64,000 nt of DNA from Phyllobacterium trifolii (GCF_014192095.1 NZ_JACHXN010000020.1:41987-105986); one strand, 5' to 3'; positions 52,917 through 61,963 are shown, numbered from the stretch's first letter. The notes: a model not told the origin generated them from the letters alone. Made by a program: numbers and translations.

Positions 52917-54600
52917 GTTCTTCCTCAATTTCTGTGATTAAATGGCAGCATTCGCGCCCTCATAAGTTCTGGACCGGCTCTGCCGTACATGGCTCGCTTC
53001 AATGTCTTGAGACGATTGATCTGTCCTTCGGCCTGCTCCAAAGGAGCTCGATTGCATTCTTGATGGCATCGATATCCCTGCGTAAAACACTGGCGAAACG
53101 CATGATGGCGATCAGATTGGTTTCGATGGCATCGTCAATCCATTCATCCAGCGCACTCGCATTTCTACTCCGCAAGATGCCGCTGAAGCGCATGGCCAAG
53201 CTCCGCATCTTGGCGAACGGCTCTGAGCCCTTCTTCAAGGCATCGACTTTTCTCGCTTGCCGGTTGGTCAGCTGGCCGCGCGGCTTTATGCACAAAGCTG
53301 CGGCAATAACGGAAGAAATTACATGGCCGGTATCAGGATCACGAACCGGTTCTAGAGCGCGCTCTTCCGTGGAAATATCGTCCGGCTGCCCCTTTTCGGC
53401 GTCGCGCCAAACCTTCAACAAGCGCTCCAGATTGGAACGACTGCCCGTGTAGCCGCGGTTCTTGATGTCGTAGAAGAGATGACGTCCGATGCGGTTTCCA
53501 TCCTTCCAGCATCCAACAAGGAAAGCTTCAAAGTATAGTGGCGATGTCGGGTTCAATGCTGCCCGGCTCCTGTCCCGGGGTGCATTGGAAGTAAGCCAAT
53601 TCGCGATGCTGCGGCGTTCATATCCGGTCCGTCTCGAAATCTCACTGTAAGAGAGACCCTGTTGGCGCAGTGCGTGAAGCATCTCGAAGATGTCCTGACG
53701 GGACTGCCTGTGCGCCATGCGGGCGCGGCGGCGCTGTGCAGTGGAGCTAACAATAGCATCTTCTGACAAAATCGGCCTAACATGAGCGTGGCCGTAAAAG
53801 CTCATTTGTTCCTTGATCGCTGCCCTAAGATTTTGGACCAGATGAAAACGGTCAGCCACCTGGCGCGCCTGCGGAGCACCCTCTCTGGCGGCCTGAGCAT
53901 ACAGGCCGCAGCGATCTCGGCTGATGACCTCGATAGCAGGGCGTTCTTGCAACCATGCTTTTGCGCTCTCAACGCTGCGGTCGTCCAGAACATCGACAAC
54001 CGATCGTCGCTCGAGATCGACCATGATAGTGCCGTAGCGCGTAGCGTGCCGCCAGCTCCAATCATCAATGCCCACAACTCGGATATTGTCGGCTTGTCTG
54101 CAGGCCAGAGCGTCGCGCTTCAATTGTCGCAAGATCGTGTCGTCGCTGACCGGCATGCCGAGCCGATGCATCAAGCACTCGCCCGGGCGACCGCCCATGC
54201 TGTGGCCAATCAAGCCGACAATCTCATCCATCCTTGCTGTTCGGCGCGTGTAGGGTAAAGCAATGGGCAACCGGTCTACGAAGGTTCGCCGCCGGCATGT
54301 CCGGTGTCTACACTGCCATCGATTCAGTGTGAGCTTAATTTTCACGACTTGGCCCTGAACTGGCAAGTCCTGGAGGCTGCGGTTGTGCCAGCCGTGCCGG
54401 TAACGGCTTCGCGTTCCACAATCCGGGCAGACTCCGATTGGTTTCGCAGCGGCGGAAACAACCCAATTTCCTTCATCTTGAAGAGTGATTCCCAGAACTC
54501 TGACCCCTGGGCCGGGCGTCCATTTCGATTTCGTTCGCATAAACGCAGATAGCAATGCGTCCGCTAACAGTCTATTAACCACACAATTTGAGGAAGAACC
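52916..54600 (-). mobile_element. ISL3-family insertion sequence, copy 2 (transposase inactivated)
   Basis: Element of about 1685 bp, the same type and orientation as copy 1. The ends read inward GGTTCTTCCTCAATTTCTGTG (left) and GGTTCTTCCTCAAATTGTGTG (right complement). The two copies differ at many sites and are related elements rather than recent duplicates. No 8-bp target duplication is visible (CATCAGTA left, CGGTTTCG right). Confidence 0.85.
52925..54540 (-). pseudogene. ISL3-family transposase, frameshifted near the catalytic Glu
   Basis: Closely similar to the transposase at 14695-16320, with CPDCGTRSRYRHGWH, VVGIDDWSWR and ISRDRCGLYAQAA intact. Compared with copy 1, about seven bases are missing near 53037. 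The reading therefore changes after AIELLWS to an unrelated tail and stops at 52999. This removes the NGQAEGQINRLK segment with the third catalytic residue. The original frame would have ended at 52925. The element could be moved only by a transposase supplied in trans. Confidence 0.9.
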
Positions 54601-54850
54601 CGGTTTCGTTGAACCGTCATGAACATAAGTCGGCAGAGATTGACCGCTCCTTAACTGACGTGGTTACTGAAAAGTGACTGATTTTGTTGATTAATTCGTC
54701 CCTACTTAGGACGATTAAATGAACTTAAAACTTGAGGAAACTTGGTGCGGCATCCAATCGTACTCGCCGTGCCATAGCAGACTTCACGTAGACCTTCTTC
54801 CGGCCGGCGGATAACAATCAATGCAACGGGGAAGCTGCAAATGTGTGTGG
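54601..54850. other. intergenic region with one palindromic stretch
   Basis: Between the IS end and the repeat cluster. TTAATTCGTCC...GGACGATTAA (54691-54718) is an imperfect inverted repeat with a 7-base loop. It could be an operator or part of a mobile element's end. No gene is visible. Confidence 0.35.
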
Positions 54851-55196
54851 CTTCTGACTAACGATTTCAATTTGAAACGCTAAACCAGAAATCCGGTGTC
54901 GATTCCTGACTTAGGATTTCAATTCTCAGCGTGCAGGCGGTGCGTAAACCTATTTAGAACAATGCATTGCTCGCAATGACCCCGTAACAATGGTCAATCT
55001 CGATTTTTCCGCAGCTCTTTCCGATGTGGTACCGGTTCGCTGCCTATGCCTGAACTATTTTCTAACGACCCCAATGGCTTGTCGAATTGAAATGCCTAAC
55101 CAGAAAATTGAAATCCTTAGCCCGAAATTAGCCTCAGAATACCCGAAAAATCCAACAACCATAGGACGTTTTGCGGATTGAAATGCCTAGTCAGAA
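54851..55196. repeat. cluster of six ~20-bp repeats in both orientations
   Basis: Copies approximate ATTGAAATGCCTAGTCAGAA. Forward copies are at 54871-54890, 55086-55105, 55107-55126 (exactly 21 bp after the previous one) and 55177-55196. Inverted copies are at about 54851-54871 and 54903-54924. TGTCGA precedes two copies (54897-54902 and 55080-55085). The layout resembles the multiple transposase-binding repeats at the ends of IS21-like elements, or iterons; neither is proven. It is not CRISPR-like, since spacing is irregular and orientations are mixed. No intact gene lies inside. Confidence 0.55.
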
Positions 55197-55340
55197 GCCA
55201 CAGCGTGAGTGCCTGACGCTGGTGCAAAAGCTGGGTGATCGGCTTGCGGCAAACTCCGCTTCGGCTCCCCGACCGGATCGATTGCACAACATATTGTGTC
55301 GTGATACTCTTACGCAACCACTAATAGAGTAGTACGTGTT

Positions 55341-58300
55341 ATGGCATTCCACGGCGTATTCATCGGAGTAGACCGCTACCAATCGGACCAAATCAGCTGG
55401 CTCAGCTGCGCCCGGCGTGATGCGGTCGCGCTGCAGGCTTTGTTCGCGGATACGCTCGGCGGTACTACCACGCTGCTTGTGGACGACGACGCAACTCGCT
55501 CGGGCATTCACGCTGCCTTTGAAGCCCTTGAGACCTGCACAGCCGACGACACAGTAGTGATAAGTTTTTCAGGACACGGCTCAGAAAGCCATGAACTCGT
55601 TACGCATGATGCCGATCCATATAACCTTGCGGCAACGGCCATCCCGCTTGATGAACTGACGGACTGGTTTAGCCGCATCCCGGCGGGTCGTCTTATAATC
55701 GTGCTCGATTGTTGCTTTTCCGGCGGGATGGGGGCGAAGGTACTGCAGGTCGAAGCGGTCGCGCGCAGCATCGATTCCGTCGAGGCGCGACTCGCAAGGA
55801 TGTCGGGTGACGGCCGCCTTATTCTGACAGCGTCCGCAGCGAATGAACCCGCTTGGGAGAATCCCCGTAACGGCCACGGGTATTTTACGCACTTCCTGCT
55901 GGAAGCTATGCTTGGCGCGGAAGAGGTCGTCGATGCCGGCCGCCTTCCCGTTTTCCGACTGCTTGAATTCGTCACGCGGCGCGTCATTGACGCGGCCCGT
56001 CAGTTCGGCCATGCGCAAAACCCGACGTTGCGTGGAACCATCGATGGCGAGCTGACTTGGCCGATTTTTGTCGCCGGGCCGCGCTACTCCGCAGCATTCC
56101 CGGAGCGCGTTGCGGCGCGTGCCACTGCAGACGTTGGCAGCTTATCAGCCTTTGGATTCCCGGACCCGGTTTTGGCCGCGTGGGCGGGTGCTATTCCAGC
56201 GCTCAATCAGCTGCAACTCGATGCGATCAATGACTTTGGTGTTCTTTCGGGGGACCACCTCGTCGTGGTTGCTCCGACCTCTTCGGGCAAGACTATGATC
56301 GGCGAGCTTGCGGCGCTGAACGCCGTGACTCGGCGGCAGCGCGCGTTGTTTCTGTTGCCATTGAAGGCTCTGGTCGCTGACAAGCGGCGACACTTTGACA
56401 GCGTTTATGGCGCGTACGGCCTTCGCACCATTGAGGCGACTGGTGAGACGGATGATATTTCGCCGCTGTTGCGTGGCCGGTATGACGTGGCGCTGCTGAC
56501 TTACGAGAAGTTTTCTTCAATCGCGCTGACGCATCCTCATGTTCTCGAACAGGTTGGGGTCATTGTCGTTGATGAAGCGCAGATGATCGCCGACCGTTCG
56601 CGCGGCGCGAATCTGGAATTTCTCCTTACTCTGGTTCGTATGCGCAGGCGCGAAGGCACCGAGCCGCAGCTTATCGCGCTATCAGGAGTCATAGGTGAAA
56701 CTAATGGCCTGGAACGCTGGCTCGGCGCGCGCTTGTTGCGGCGCGACGAACGGCCGGTACCTCTTGATGAAGGTCTGTTGTTAGCAGATGGGCGCCGGGA
56801 GTTTATTGACGCTGATACGGGTCAGACGGTACGTGACGCGACGCCATTCATCAGGCCACATTTTTCAGGAAAAAATTCCAGCCAGGACCTCATCATTCCA
56901 CTCGTTAAAAAATTGGTTGAAGGAGGGCAGCAGGTCATCGTGTTTCGCGAAAAAGTTGGCGAGACACGCGGGTGCGCGGGGTACTTGGCCCGCGACTTGG
57001 GCCTTGAGGCCGCTACCGACGCACTGAATCGGTTGCCGGCAGGTGATATCTCCCAAGCGGCGGGCAGCTTGCGTGAAGTGCTTGCCGGTGGCGTTGCTTT
57101 TCACAATTCTCACCTCGACCGCGAGGAACGGCGTATCATCGAAGAAGAATTTCGACGTCCCAGTTCCGGGCTTCGGGTGATTGTAGCGACTACAACGCTA
57201 GCAATGGGTGTGAATACTCCCGCCTCTTCAGTCGTAATTGCTGGCCTGTCGCATCCCGGTGGCTCGCGCTATTCTGTCGCCGAATACAAAAACCTCGTAG
57301 GCCGTGCCGGCCGCCTCGGATTTACCGAGCGCGGTGCCTCGTATCTGGTAGCCAAGAATACGAGGGACGCGCAAGACTACTGGCAGCGCTATGTAGCGGC
57401 GTCGCCTGAAAATCTTGAATCGCGTTTTCTGGATAGCGCGACCGACCCCTGCACTCTGATCGTGCGCACGCTTGTCGCGGGCGGACGTGCGGTGGGCACT
57501 ACGCGTTCGGGAATGACAGCCGAGGAGATAGCGACATTTCTGGAGTCGAGCTTAGGCGCGTTTCAACAGGTACTGCGAAACGGCAAGTGGAATTGGAGCC
57601 ATAATGATCTGCTGCGCGCGGTCGGTCTCTTAGCGCGCAACGGCCTGATCGAGGCCCATGAGGACGGCCGATATGAGCTGACGCCGCTGGGCCGTCTTGC
57701 CGGGGAGAGTGGAACGGAAGTCGTGTCGATCATCAGGCTCGTGGAGTGCCTTCGTCCTCTGCGCGCTGACCAGATCACCGACCCCGCCCTGATCGCTGCC
57801 GTTCAGGTCACGCACGAGCTCTGCCAGATCTACGTTCCGATGAACAAGAAGACCCCCAAAGAGGGACAATCCTGGACCGCCGAACTATCTATACAGTCTG
57901 TTCCGCACCACGTCCTTCGCTGCATGGCACGCGACATCAATGAGCAGCACGAGGAGGCCGCCCGCCTCAAGCGTGCTGTCGCGCCCCTTGCCTTCGTATC
58001 GGGTGCTGAAATAAGCGAGATCGAGCGGCTGCTGGCGCGTCATGGCGGAGGCTTTGACGGAGCCGCCGGGCCGGTGCGCAGTATCGCGGCAAGGACGTGC
58101 GATGTGCTGGGCACTGCCGCAAGGGTGGCTGAACTCTTGCACCCCGACCTCCAGCTGGGGGACAGGGTGGAACGGCTGAATCTTCGACTTTCACTGGGCA
58201 TCACGGGCGCGGCCGTTGATTTGGCACGCTTTGCGGGGAATGAACTGACGAGGGGCGATTATCTGCGGCTGACCGCCTCAGGCCTCAGCTTGTGTGACGA

Positions 58301-58457
58301 CATTGTTGCCGCGGTTGACGATGCGCTGCTTGCTTGCCTCGATGAAGATGCCGGTCGCCTTGCCATCGTGCGCTCGGCGGCCGAGAGGTTCATAGCCGCG
58401 CGGATGTCTGCAGAAACGGCGGCCGCACCGCCCGTACTTGCGCCCTACGCCGCATGA
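55341..58457 (+). CDS. caspase-like (C14) protease fused to a Ski2/Hel308-like helicase
   Basis: A 1038-residue fusion. Residues 1 to about 245 form a caspase/metacaspase-like domain: GVFIGVDRYQ, catalytic His79 in SFSGHGSE and Cys125 in IVLDCCFSGG. Residues from about 285 form a superfamily 2 helicase: NQLQLDAI (Q-motif-like), APTSSGKT (Walker A, 311-318), VVDEAQ (motif II, 411-414), IALSGVIGE (motif III position), TTTLAMGVNTPA (motif V) and NLVGRAGRLGF (motif VI), the Ski2/Hel308 form. A helical region follows a winged-helix-like segment (LLARNGLIEAHEDGRYELTPLG). All catalytic residues are present. I suggest a nucleic-acid-sensing helicase that triggers proteolysis in phage defence; no function is proven. 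Confidence 0.9.
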   Translation: MAFHGVFIGVDRYQSDQISWLSCARRDAVALQALFADTLGGTTTLLVDDDATRSGIHAAFEALETCTADDTVVISFSGHGSESHELVTHDADPYNLAATAIPLDELTDWFSRIPAGRLIIVLDCCFSGGMGAKVLQVEAVARSIDSVEARLARMSGDGRLILTASAANEPAWENPRNGHGYFTHFLLEAMLGAEEVVDAGRLPVFRLLEFVTRRVIDAARQFGHAQNPTLRGTIDGELTWPIFVAGPRYSAAFPERVAARATADVGSLSAFGFPDPVLAAWAGAIPALNQLQLDAINDFGVLSGDHLVVVAPTSSGKTMIGELAALNAVTRRQRALFLLPLKALVADKRRHFDSVYGAYGLRTIEATGETDDISPLLRGRYDVALLTYEKFSSIALTHPHVLEQVGVIVVDEAQMIADRSRGANLEFLLTLVRMRRREGTEPQLIALSGVIGETNGLERWLGARLLRRDERPVPLDEGLLLADGRREFIDADTGQTVRDATPFIRPHFSGKNSSQDLIIPLVKKLVEGGQQVIVFREKVGETRGCAGYLARDLGLEAATDALNRLPAGDISQAAGSLREVLAGGVAFHNSHLDREERRIIEEEFRRPSSGLRVIVATTTLAMGVNTPASSVVIAGLSHPGGSRYSVAEYKNLVGRAGRLGFTERGASYLVAKNTRDAQDYWQRYVAASPENLESRFLDSATDPCTLIVRTLVAGGRAVGTTRSGMTAEEIATFLESSLGAFQQVLRNGKWNWSHNDLLRAVGLLARNGLIEAHEDGRYELTPLGRLAGESGTEVVSIIRLVECLRPLRADQITDPALIAAVQVTHELCQIYVPMNKKTPKEGQSWTAELSIQSVPHHVLRCMARDINEQHEEAARLKRAVAPLAFVSGAEISEIERLLARHGGGFDGAAGPVRSIAARTCDVLGTAARVAELLHPDLQLGDRVERLNLRLSLGITGAAVDLARFAGNELTRGDYLRLTASGLSLCDDIVAAVDDALLACLDEDAGRLAIVRSAAERFIAARMSAETAAAPPVLAPYAA

Positions 58458-59434
58458 TCGCCACCGGCCTCGGATTCATCGTCTTCGGTGATGCCGGGGT
58501 GGCCGTCCCAGCCACATTCTCCACACGCCTGAAAATATTCGCCGTCTGGTTCAATGGCGATGTCAAAGAAGGTGCGAACGTTGCGAGATTTGCAGCGGGG
58601 ACACTGCTCCACATGATCGGCCCGTTCCCGGCTTAGCAGACGGATGTAATGTTTGATAATCGCATCGACTGCATCTATGGCGATCAAAGCCGAAGTCTTC
58701 GAGGCGTTGCGGTGATGTGTCAGCCAATTCACCAAAGGCCAGGCTTTCTCGGTGATCGCCTTCAGGTAGTTGCGCAGCTCGTCATTCTTCTCTCCGGGAC
58801 ACAGGCTGCCGACTATCAGCTTGTTCCATCCGACAACGTCCGCGTCCTTCGGCCGCTCTGCCTGACCATCCACTTCCACCCGGCGGCGCGCGGCCGCCAC
58901 CAATGAAATCAGACACTCGCGCAACTGCATTCCAACAGCCTGAAAATCGACTGCTTCCACAGCCCTCTCCAACAGATCGGCGGCCTGGTTCTGCCGACGG
59001 AAAACTTCCTCAAACGGTGTCGGCTCGCCATCACCGGCGCGATCATCCCGACTCGCGACGCGCATCATCAGGCCGACGTGAAAGGACAGGGTGTAGTCAA
59101 GACTGGGGAAGTGGCGCTGAGAATAGAGGTTGGTCATGTTTGTGATAACCCACCAGCGGTCCTTGTCGGTGCTCACATCCCAAATTTCGTAAGGTTCACC
59201 CATTACGTACTCGGTTTTAACGCGCTCGACATTCTGCACCGTCTCGTCGCGCGCCTGCCCTTCGACATAGTCCGCGATGTCCTTCTCCGCATAGAAGTCG
59301 CGCTCCGGGCTGTACCGGCCAAGTTTATCCGGCGGCAGCGGGTGATCGGGTGGCAACGTGCAATCGCCTTCCGGCTTTTCCACATCTGACACGTCGGCCA
59401 TTGGTGTCTCTGTGTCGTCTATTGTTGGTTTCAT
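58445..59434 (-). CDS. uncharacterised protein with C-terminal zinc ribbon, coupled to AbiE genes
   Basis: A 329-residue protein not recognised as a named family. The N-terminal 50 residues are acidic and proline-rich. The middle is helical, with QLRECLISLVAAARRRVEVD, then WPLVNWLTHHRNASKTSALIAIDAV, faintly like HEPN/DUF4145-type helical domains (low-confidence inference). The C-terminus has a zinc ribbon: CPRC, then a gap, then CGEC. Its ATG overlaps the stop of the AbiEii toxin gene by four bases, so it is co-translated with it. It converges on the caspase-helicase gene and overlaps its end by 13 bp. It could be an accessory, sensor or immunity component. Confidence 0.8.
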   Translation of the reverse strand: MKPTIDDTETPMADVSDVEKPEGDCTLPPDHPLPPDKLGRYSPERDFYAEKDIADYVEGQARDETVQNVERVKTEYVMGEPYEIWDVSTDKDRWWVITNMTNLYSQRHFPSLDYTLSFHVGLMMRVASRDDRAGDGEPTPFEEVFRRQNQAADLLERAVEAVDFQAVGMQLRECLISLVAAARRRVEVDGQAERPKDADVVGWNKLIVGSLCPGEKNDELRNYLKAITEKAWPLVNWLTHHRNASKTSALIAIDAVDAIIKHYIRLLSRERADHVEQCPRCKSRNVRTFFDIAIEPDGEYFQACGECGWDGHPGITEDDESEAGGDHAA

Positions 59435-60354
59435 AATGCCACACCTAGCTTCTCGGCAAGATTTGCAACGAGCTTCGCGCGGACATCCTTTGGCAGCTTG
59501 TCGAGATTGAGCTGCTTGAATTTCACCGCTGGCAGCTCCGCCGCGCCGGCCAATCCGAGCTTTTTCCAGTCAGGCTCACCCTTCTTGAAACCAACTAAAA
59601 ATTCACGATGCGCCTGGGGCATACCGCCGATCAGGATTTCAACGAGCTGCGCCCGTGCGGCGTGAAGTTCGGCGAGCGGTACATCCTCGGCGGTCATCCC
59701 GGCAAAGTTTCTCTCATATTCGGCCGCGATGTCTTTCTGATTCGAGGCGATGACTTCAGCGAGCGGGCGGCCATGGCTGATGAGATAGACGACAAACCCC
59801 TGACGCAACTCGTCGGTGATCCCCTCGTTGGCCAGCAAATCTCTGATATCGAAAAGATCGCGCGGGTGCTGCCGATCAAGGGCCGCCATGATCTTACCCG
59901 CATATAAATCCGCGAACGAAACGACCTGGATCTCCGCGAAGCCAAAGTCATCTTCTACGGCTGCCGACACCGACCTTATTTCCGGGGCAAAAACACAGCC
60001 ACGCAGAACGGGCGTGACTTCGATCTTGATCTGTGTCCGGTTCCTGTCCTGAACGACAAGGCGCGTAAGGTTGCCGTCGTTCTGGCGGCTTTCAAAGACG
60101 CGCACGCCTGCGACTGAGTCTTCGATGCGTTTCTTAATCCGCAGGAGCGCAGCCTTGATGGCAGCCAGTGATTCATCGCGAGGCATGACCGGCAGGAAGG
60201 TCAGGTCGATATCGACTGACAGTCGCGGCATATCGCGGACGAACAGATTGATGGCGGTACCGCCCTTGAGGGCGAAGTCCTTCTCCTCGGCAACAGCCGG
60301 GAGTGTCTGGATTAGCAAGGCGACCTGTTGGCGGTACTGTTCACTGACCGGCAT
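59431..60354 (-). CDS. abiEii: AbiEii/AbiGii-family nucleotidyltransferase toxin
   Basis: A 307-residue nucleotidyltransferase of the AbiEii/AbiGii (type IV toxin-antitoxin) family. FALKGGTAINLFVRD gives the GG motif (about residues 31-34) and LSVDIDLTF the two acidic residues (Asp48, Asp50). IKIEVTPVLRG supplies the third acidic strand and SFADLYAGKIMAALDRQHPRDLFDI the conserved C-terminal KxxAxxxR-D region. Such toxins add nucleotides to tRNA or other targets to stop growth in phage-infected cells. The start overlaps the end of the AbiEi-like gene by 14 bases. Confidence 0.93.
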   Translation of the reverse strand: MPVSEQYRQQVALLIQTLPAVAEEKDFALKGGTAINLFVRDMPRLSVDIDLTFLPVMPRDESLAAIKAALLRIKKRIEDSVAGVRVFESRQNDGNLTRLVVQDRNRTQIKIEVTPVLRGCVFAPEIRSVSAAVEDDFGFAEIQVVSFADLYAGKIMAALDRQHPRDLFDIRDLLANEGITDELRQGFVVYLISHGRPLAEVIASNQKDIAAEYERNFAGMTAEDVPLAELHAARAQLVEILIGGMPQAHREFLVGFKKGEPDWKKLGLAGAAELPAVKFKQLNLDKLPKDVRAKLVANLAEKLGVAL

Positions 60355-61192
60355 ATAATTCCTCCGGCACGGTGATCAGGTAGGTGGGATCAAGGCGACC
60401 GCCCGGCACGAGCATCCGCTTCCCGGTACCTAAATTGACGGCGTCTTTGTTGAGGTGCTTGCGCCACGGGTGATTGTGGCGGTCGGCGAAGAAGAAGAAC
60501 AGGCGTTTGACCTTGATACTCTTGCAGTCCACTAGCAGCTTCTGCAGTCGTCGCGGGCTGAGGGTGGTGAGCCCTTCTATGATTTTGTCGGCCTGGTCGA
60601 AACTCTCATGCCTGGGCAGCCCGTCCAGCATTTCAAGGACGGCGCGCTCAGGCGTTGAAAGTGTCAGCGGCCATTCCCACTGGCCCCAGGGCATGACCCG
60701 GAAAGAGCTGCCGTGGATATTGTCGTCGCTGACATGGCTGCCGTCTTTGAGGTTCCAGCTCAGACTGGTAAGCCCGGAGTGTATAGGCTCGTTGCGAAAT
60801 AGCGCCCCGCTGTTGTGATAAACGAATGTGATTTGCAGCGGGAGCTTGTTCAGCCAGGTGGGCGCTTCCTCAGGGCCATAGAGGTGAACCTCTTTCTCTT
60901 CCCGTCTGAGATAATGAGAAAATCCGTGGAGTGACAGCGCCGTGTCTCCGCCGACAAGGAACGGTTTCATCAGCAGGGTCTGCAGCGATATGACAACATG
61001 TTCCCACAGGAGTTTTCCGCCTGGCTTGCGATAGACGCCGTGAGCCACGCGCTCCAGCCAGCCGTTGGTGACGTATTTCCGGCAAAGCTGTGCGGAGTAG
61101 CCGCGCTGCTTCAACCATGCCGAATCTACGACCAGCCCTTGGGGAAGTTCGCGTTGAAGATGGTTTAGCTTTCCTGAAAATTCTTCACTCAT
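60341..61192 (-). CDS. abiEi: AbiEi-like antitoxin/transcriptional repressor
   Basis: A 283-residue antitoxin of the type IV AbiE system. The N-terminal winged helix includes SAWLKQRGYSAQLCRKYVTNGWLERVAHGVYRKPG, the typical start of AbiEi proteins. The remainder matches the C-terminal antitoxin region (FLVGGDTALSLHGFSHYLR, STPERAVLEMLDGLP, FFADRHNHPW). AbiEi proteins bind inverted repeats in their own promoter, and such a repeat lies directly upstream at 61194-61254. First gene of a three-gene operon. Confidence 0.92.
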   Translation of the reverse strand: MSEEFSGKLNHLQRELPQGLVVDSAWLKQRGYSAQLCRKYVTNGWLERVAHGVYRKPGGKLLWEHVVISLQTLLMKPFLVGGDTALSLHGFSHYLRREEKEVHLYGPEEAPTWLNKLPLQITFVYHNSGALFRNEPIHSGLTSLSWNLKDGSHVSDDNIHGSSFRVMPWGQWEWPLTLSTPERAVLEMLDGLPRHESFDQADKIIEGLTTLSPRRLQKLLVDCKSIKVKRLFFFFADRHNHPWRKHLNKDAVNLGTGKRMLVPGGRLDPTYLITVPEELYAGQ

Positions 61193-61193
61193 A

Positions 61194-61254
61194 GTTTATA
61201 TTATTGGCGTTTTCTAAACCAACGTCAAGTTCAGCCTTTACCAATTTTATAAAC
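61194..61254 (-). promoter_or_regulatory. inverted repeat before the AbiE-type operon (candidate operator)
   Basis: GTTTATATTATTGG (61194-61207) and the complement of CCAATTTTATAAAC (61241-61254) match in 12 of 14 positions, separated by 33 bp. The position just upstream of the antitoxin start, and the known autoregulation of AbiE operons through paired inverted repeats, support an operator role. Confidence 0.55.
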
Positions 61255-61963
61255 CCAGAGGCTATAAATATGGTCATCCTCAAACCGACGTAACCGTGAC
61301 TTGGGCTACGAGGCAGTGTGGCCGACAACCAAGAAACCCCAGTACGCGGAACCATTCCTCAAAACATACTTAGCTGATCTCACGATGACGGGATTGCCCA
61401 CGAAATAGCGAGGCCATGAGCGACTGCGTGTGGTCAATTTGGAGGATGTCATCAAGCCGAGTGATCCCATGCCGTCAACCGACAAACTCGACAAAGCCCT
61501 GTTGCAGATCATCGTCACGCGACATCCTTCGTCGTGAAGGCTACGCGTCCCGATGGAGGACGTTTAGAGACCATAGTAGGCATCCCGCTTTCCAGCCGTG
61601 TTTATCAAGTCTTCTTGTGGCAACCCCGCAGCGGCACTAAGTACAGGAAATCCATTCCATATCCACGCGCTTCTCGGCTGAGCACGCTCCTGTCTCACCC
61701 AACGGCCATATGCCACTGCGGCGTGTCCGCGGCCGGTTGGAACACGACTACCTTGAGGGAAGCATTCTCAAGACTGGTTTTAAAATATTTTGAAATCTTT
61801 CTTTCGCCCCCCTCGATAGAATATTTCTCCCTTTCTATTTTGAATCGTACGATTGCCCAAATGCAGCGCCGCCAAAGGAGCGTCACGCAATAAGTTTACA
61901 ATGCCCGCTTCCCTTTGAGTATACTGCGGACAGAGGCCGACGGTCTCTAGTGGGGGTTATACT
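61255..61963. other. 710-bp intergenic region with only short unrecognised frames
   Basis: Short open frames on both strands show no family resemblance. A plus-strand stretch around 61430-61530 (RLRVVNLEDVIKPSDP in one frame) looks like the tail of a decayed gene, but I cannot name it. The last 40 bp contain a GGGGG ribosome site for the DUF2235 gene. No IS end, tRNA or terminator stands out. Confidence 0.35.

Noticed and set aside
54851..55196. Possible CRISPR array
   Set aside because: Repeats are degenerate, in both orientations and irregularly spaced, and there are no cas genes.
61306..61893. Small open frames between AbiEi and the DUF2235 gene
   Set aside because: Short, overlapping on both strands and without recognisable protein features.
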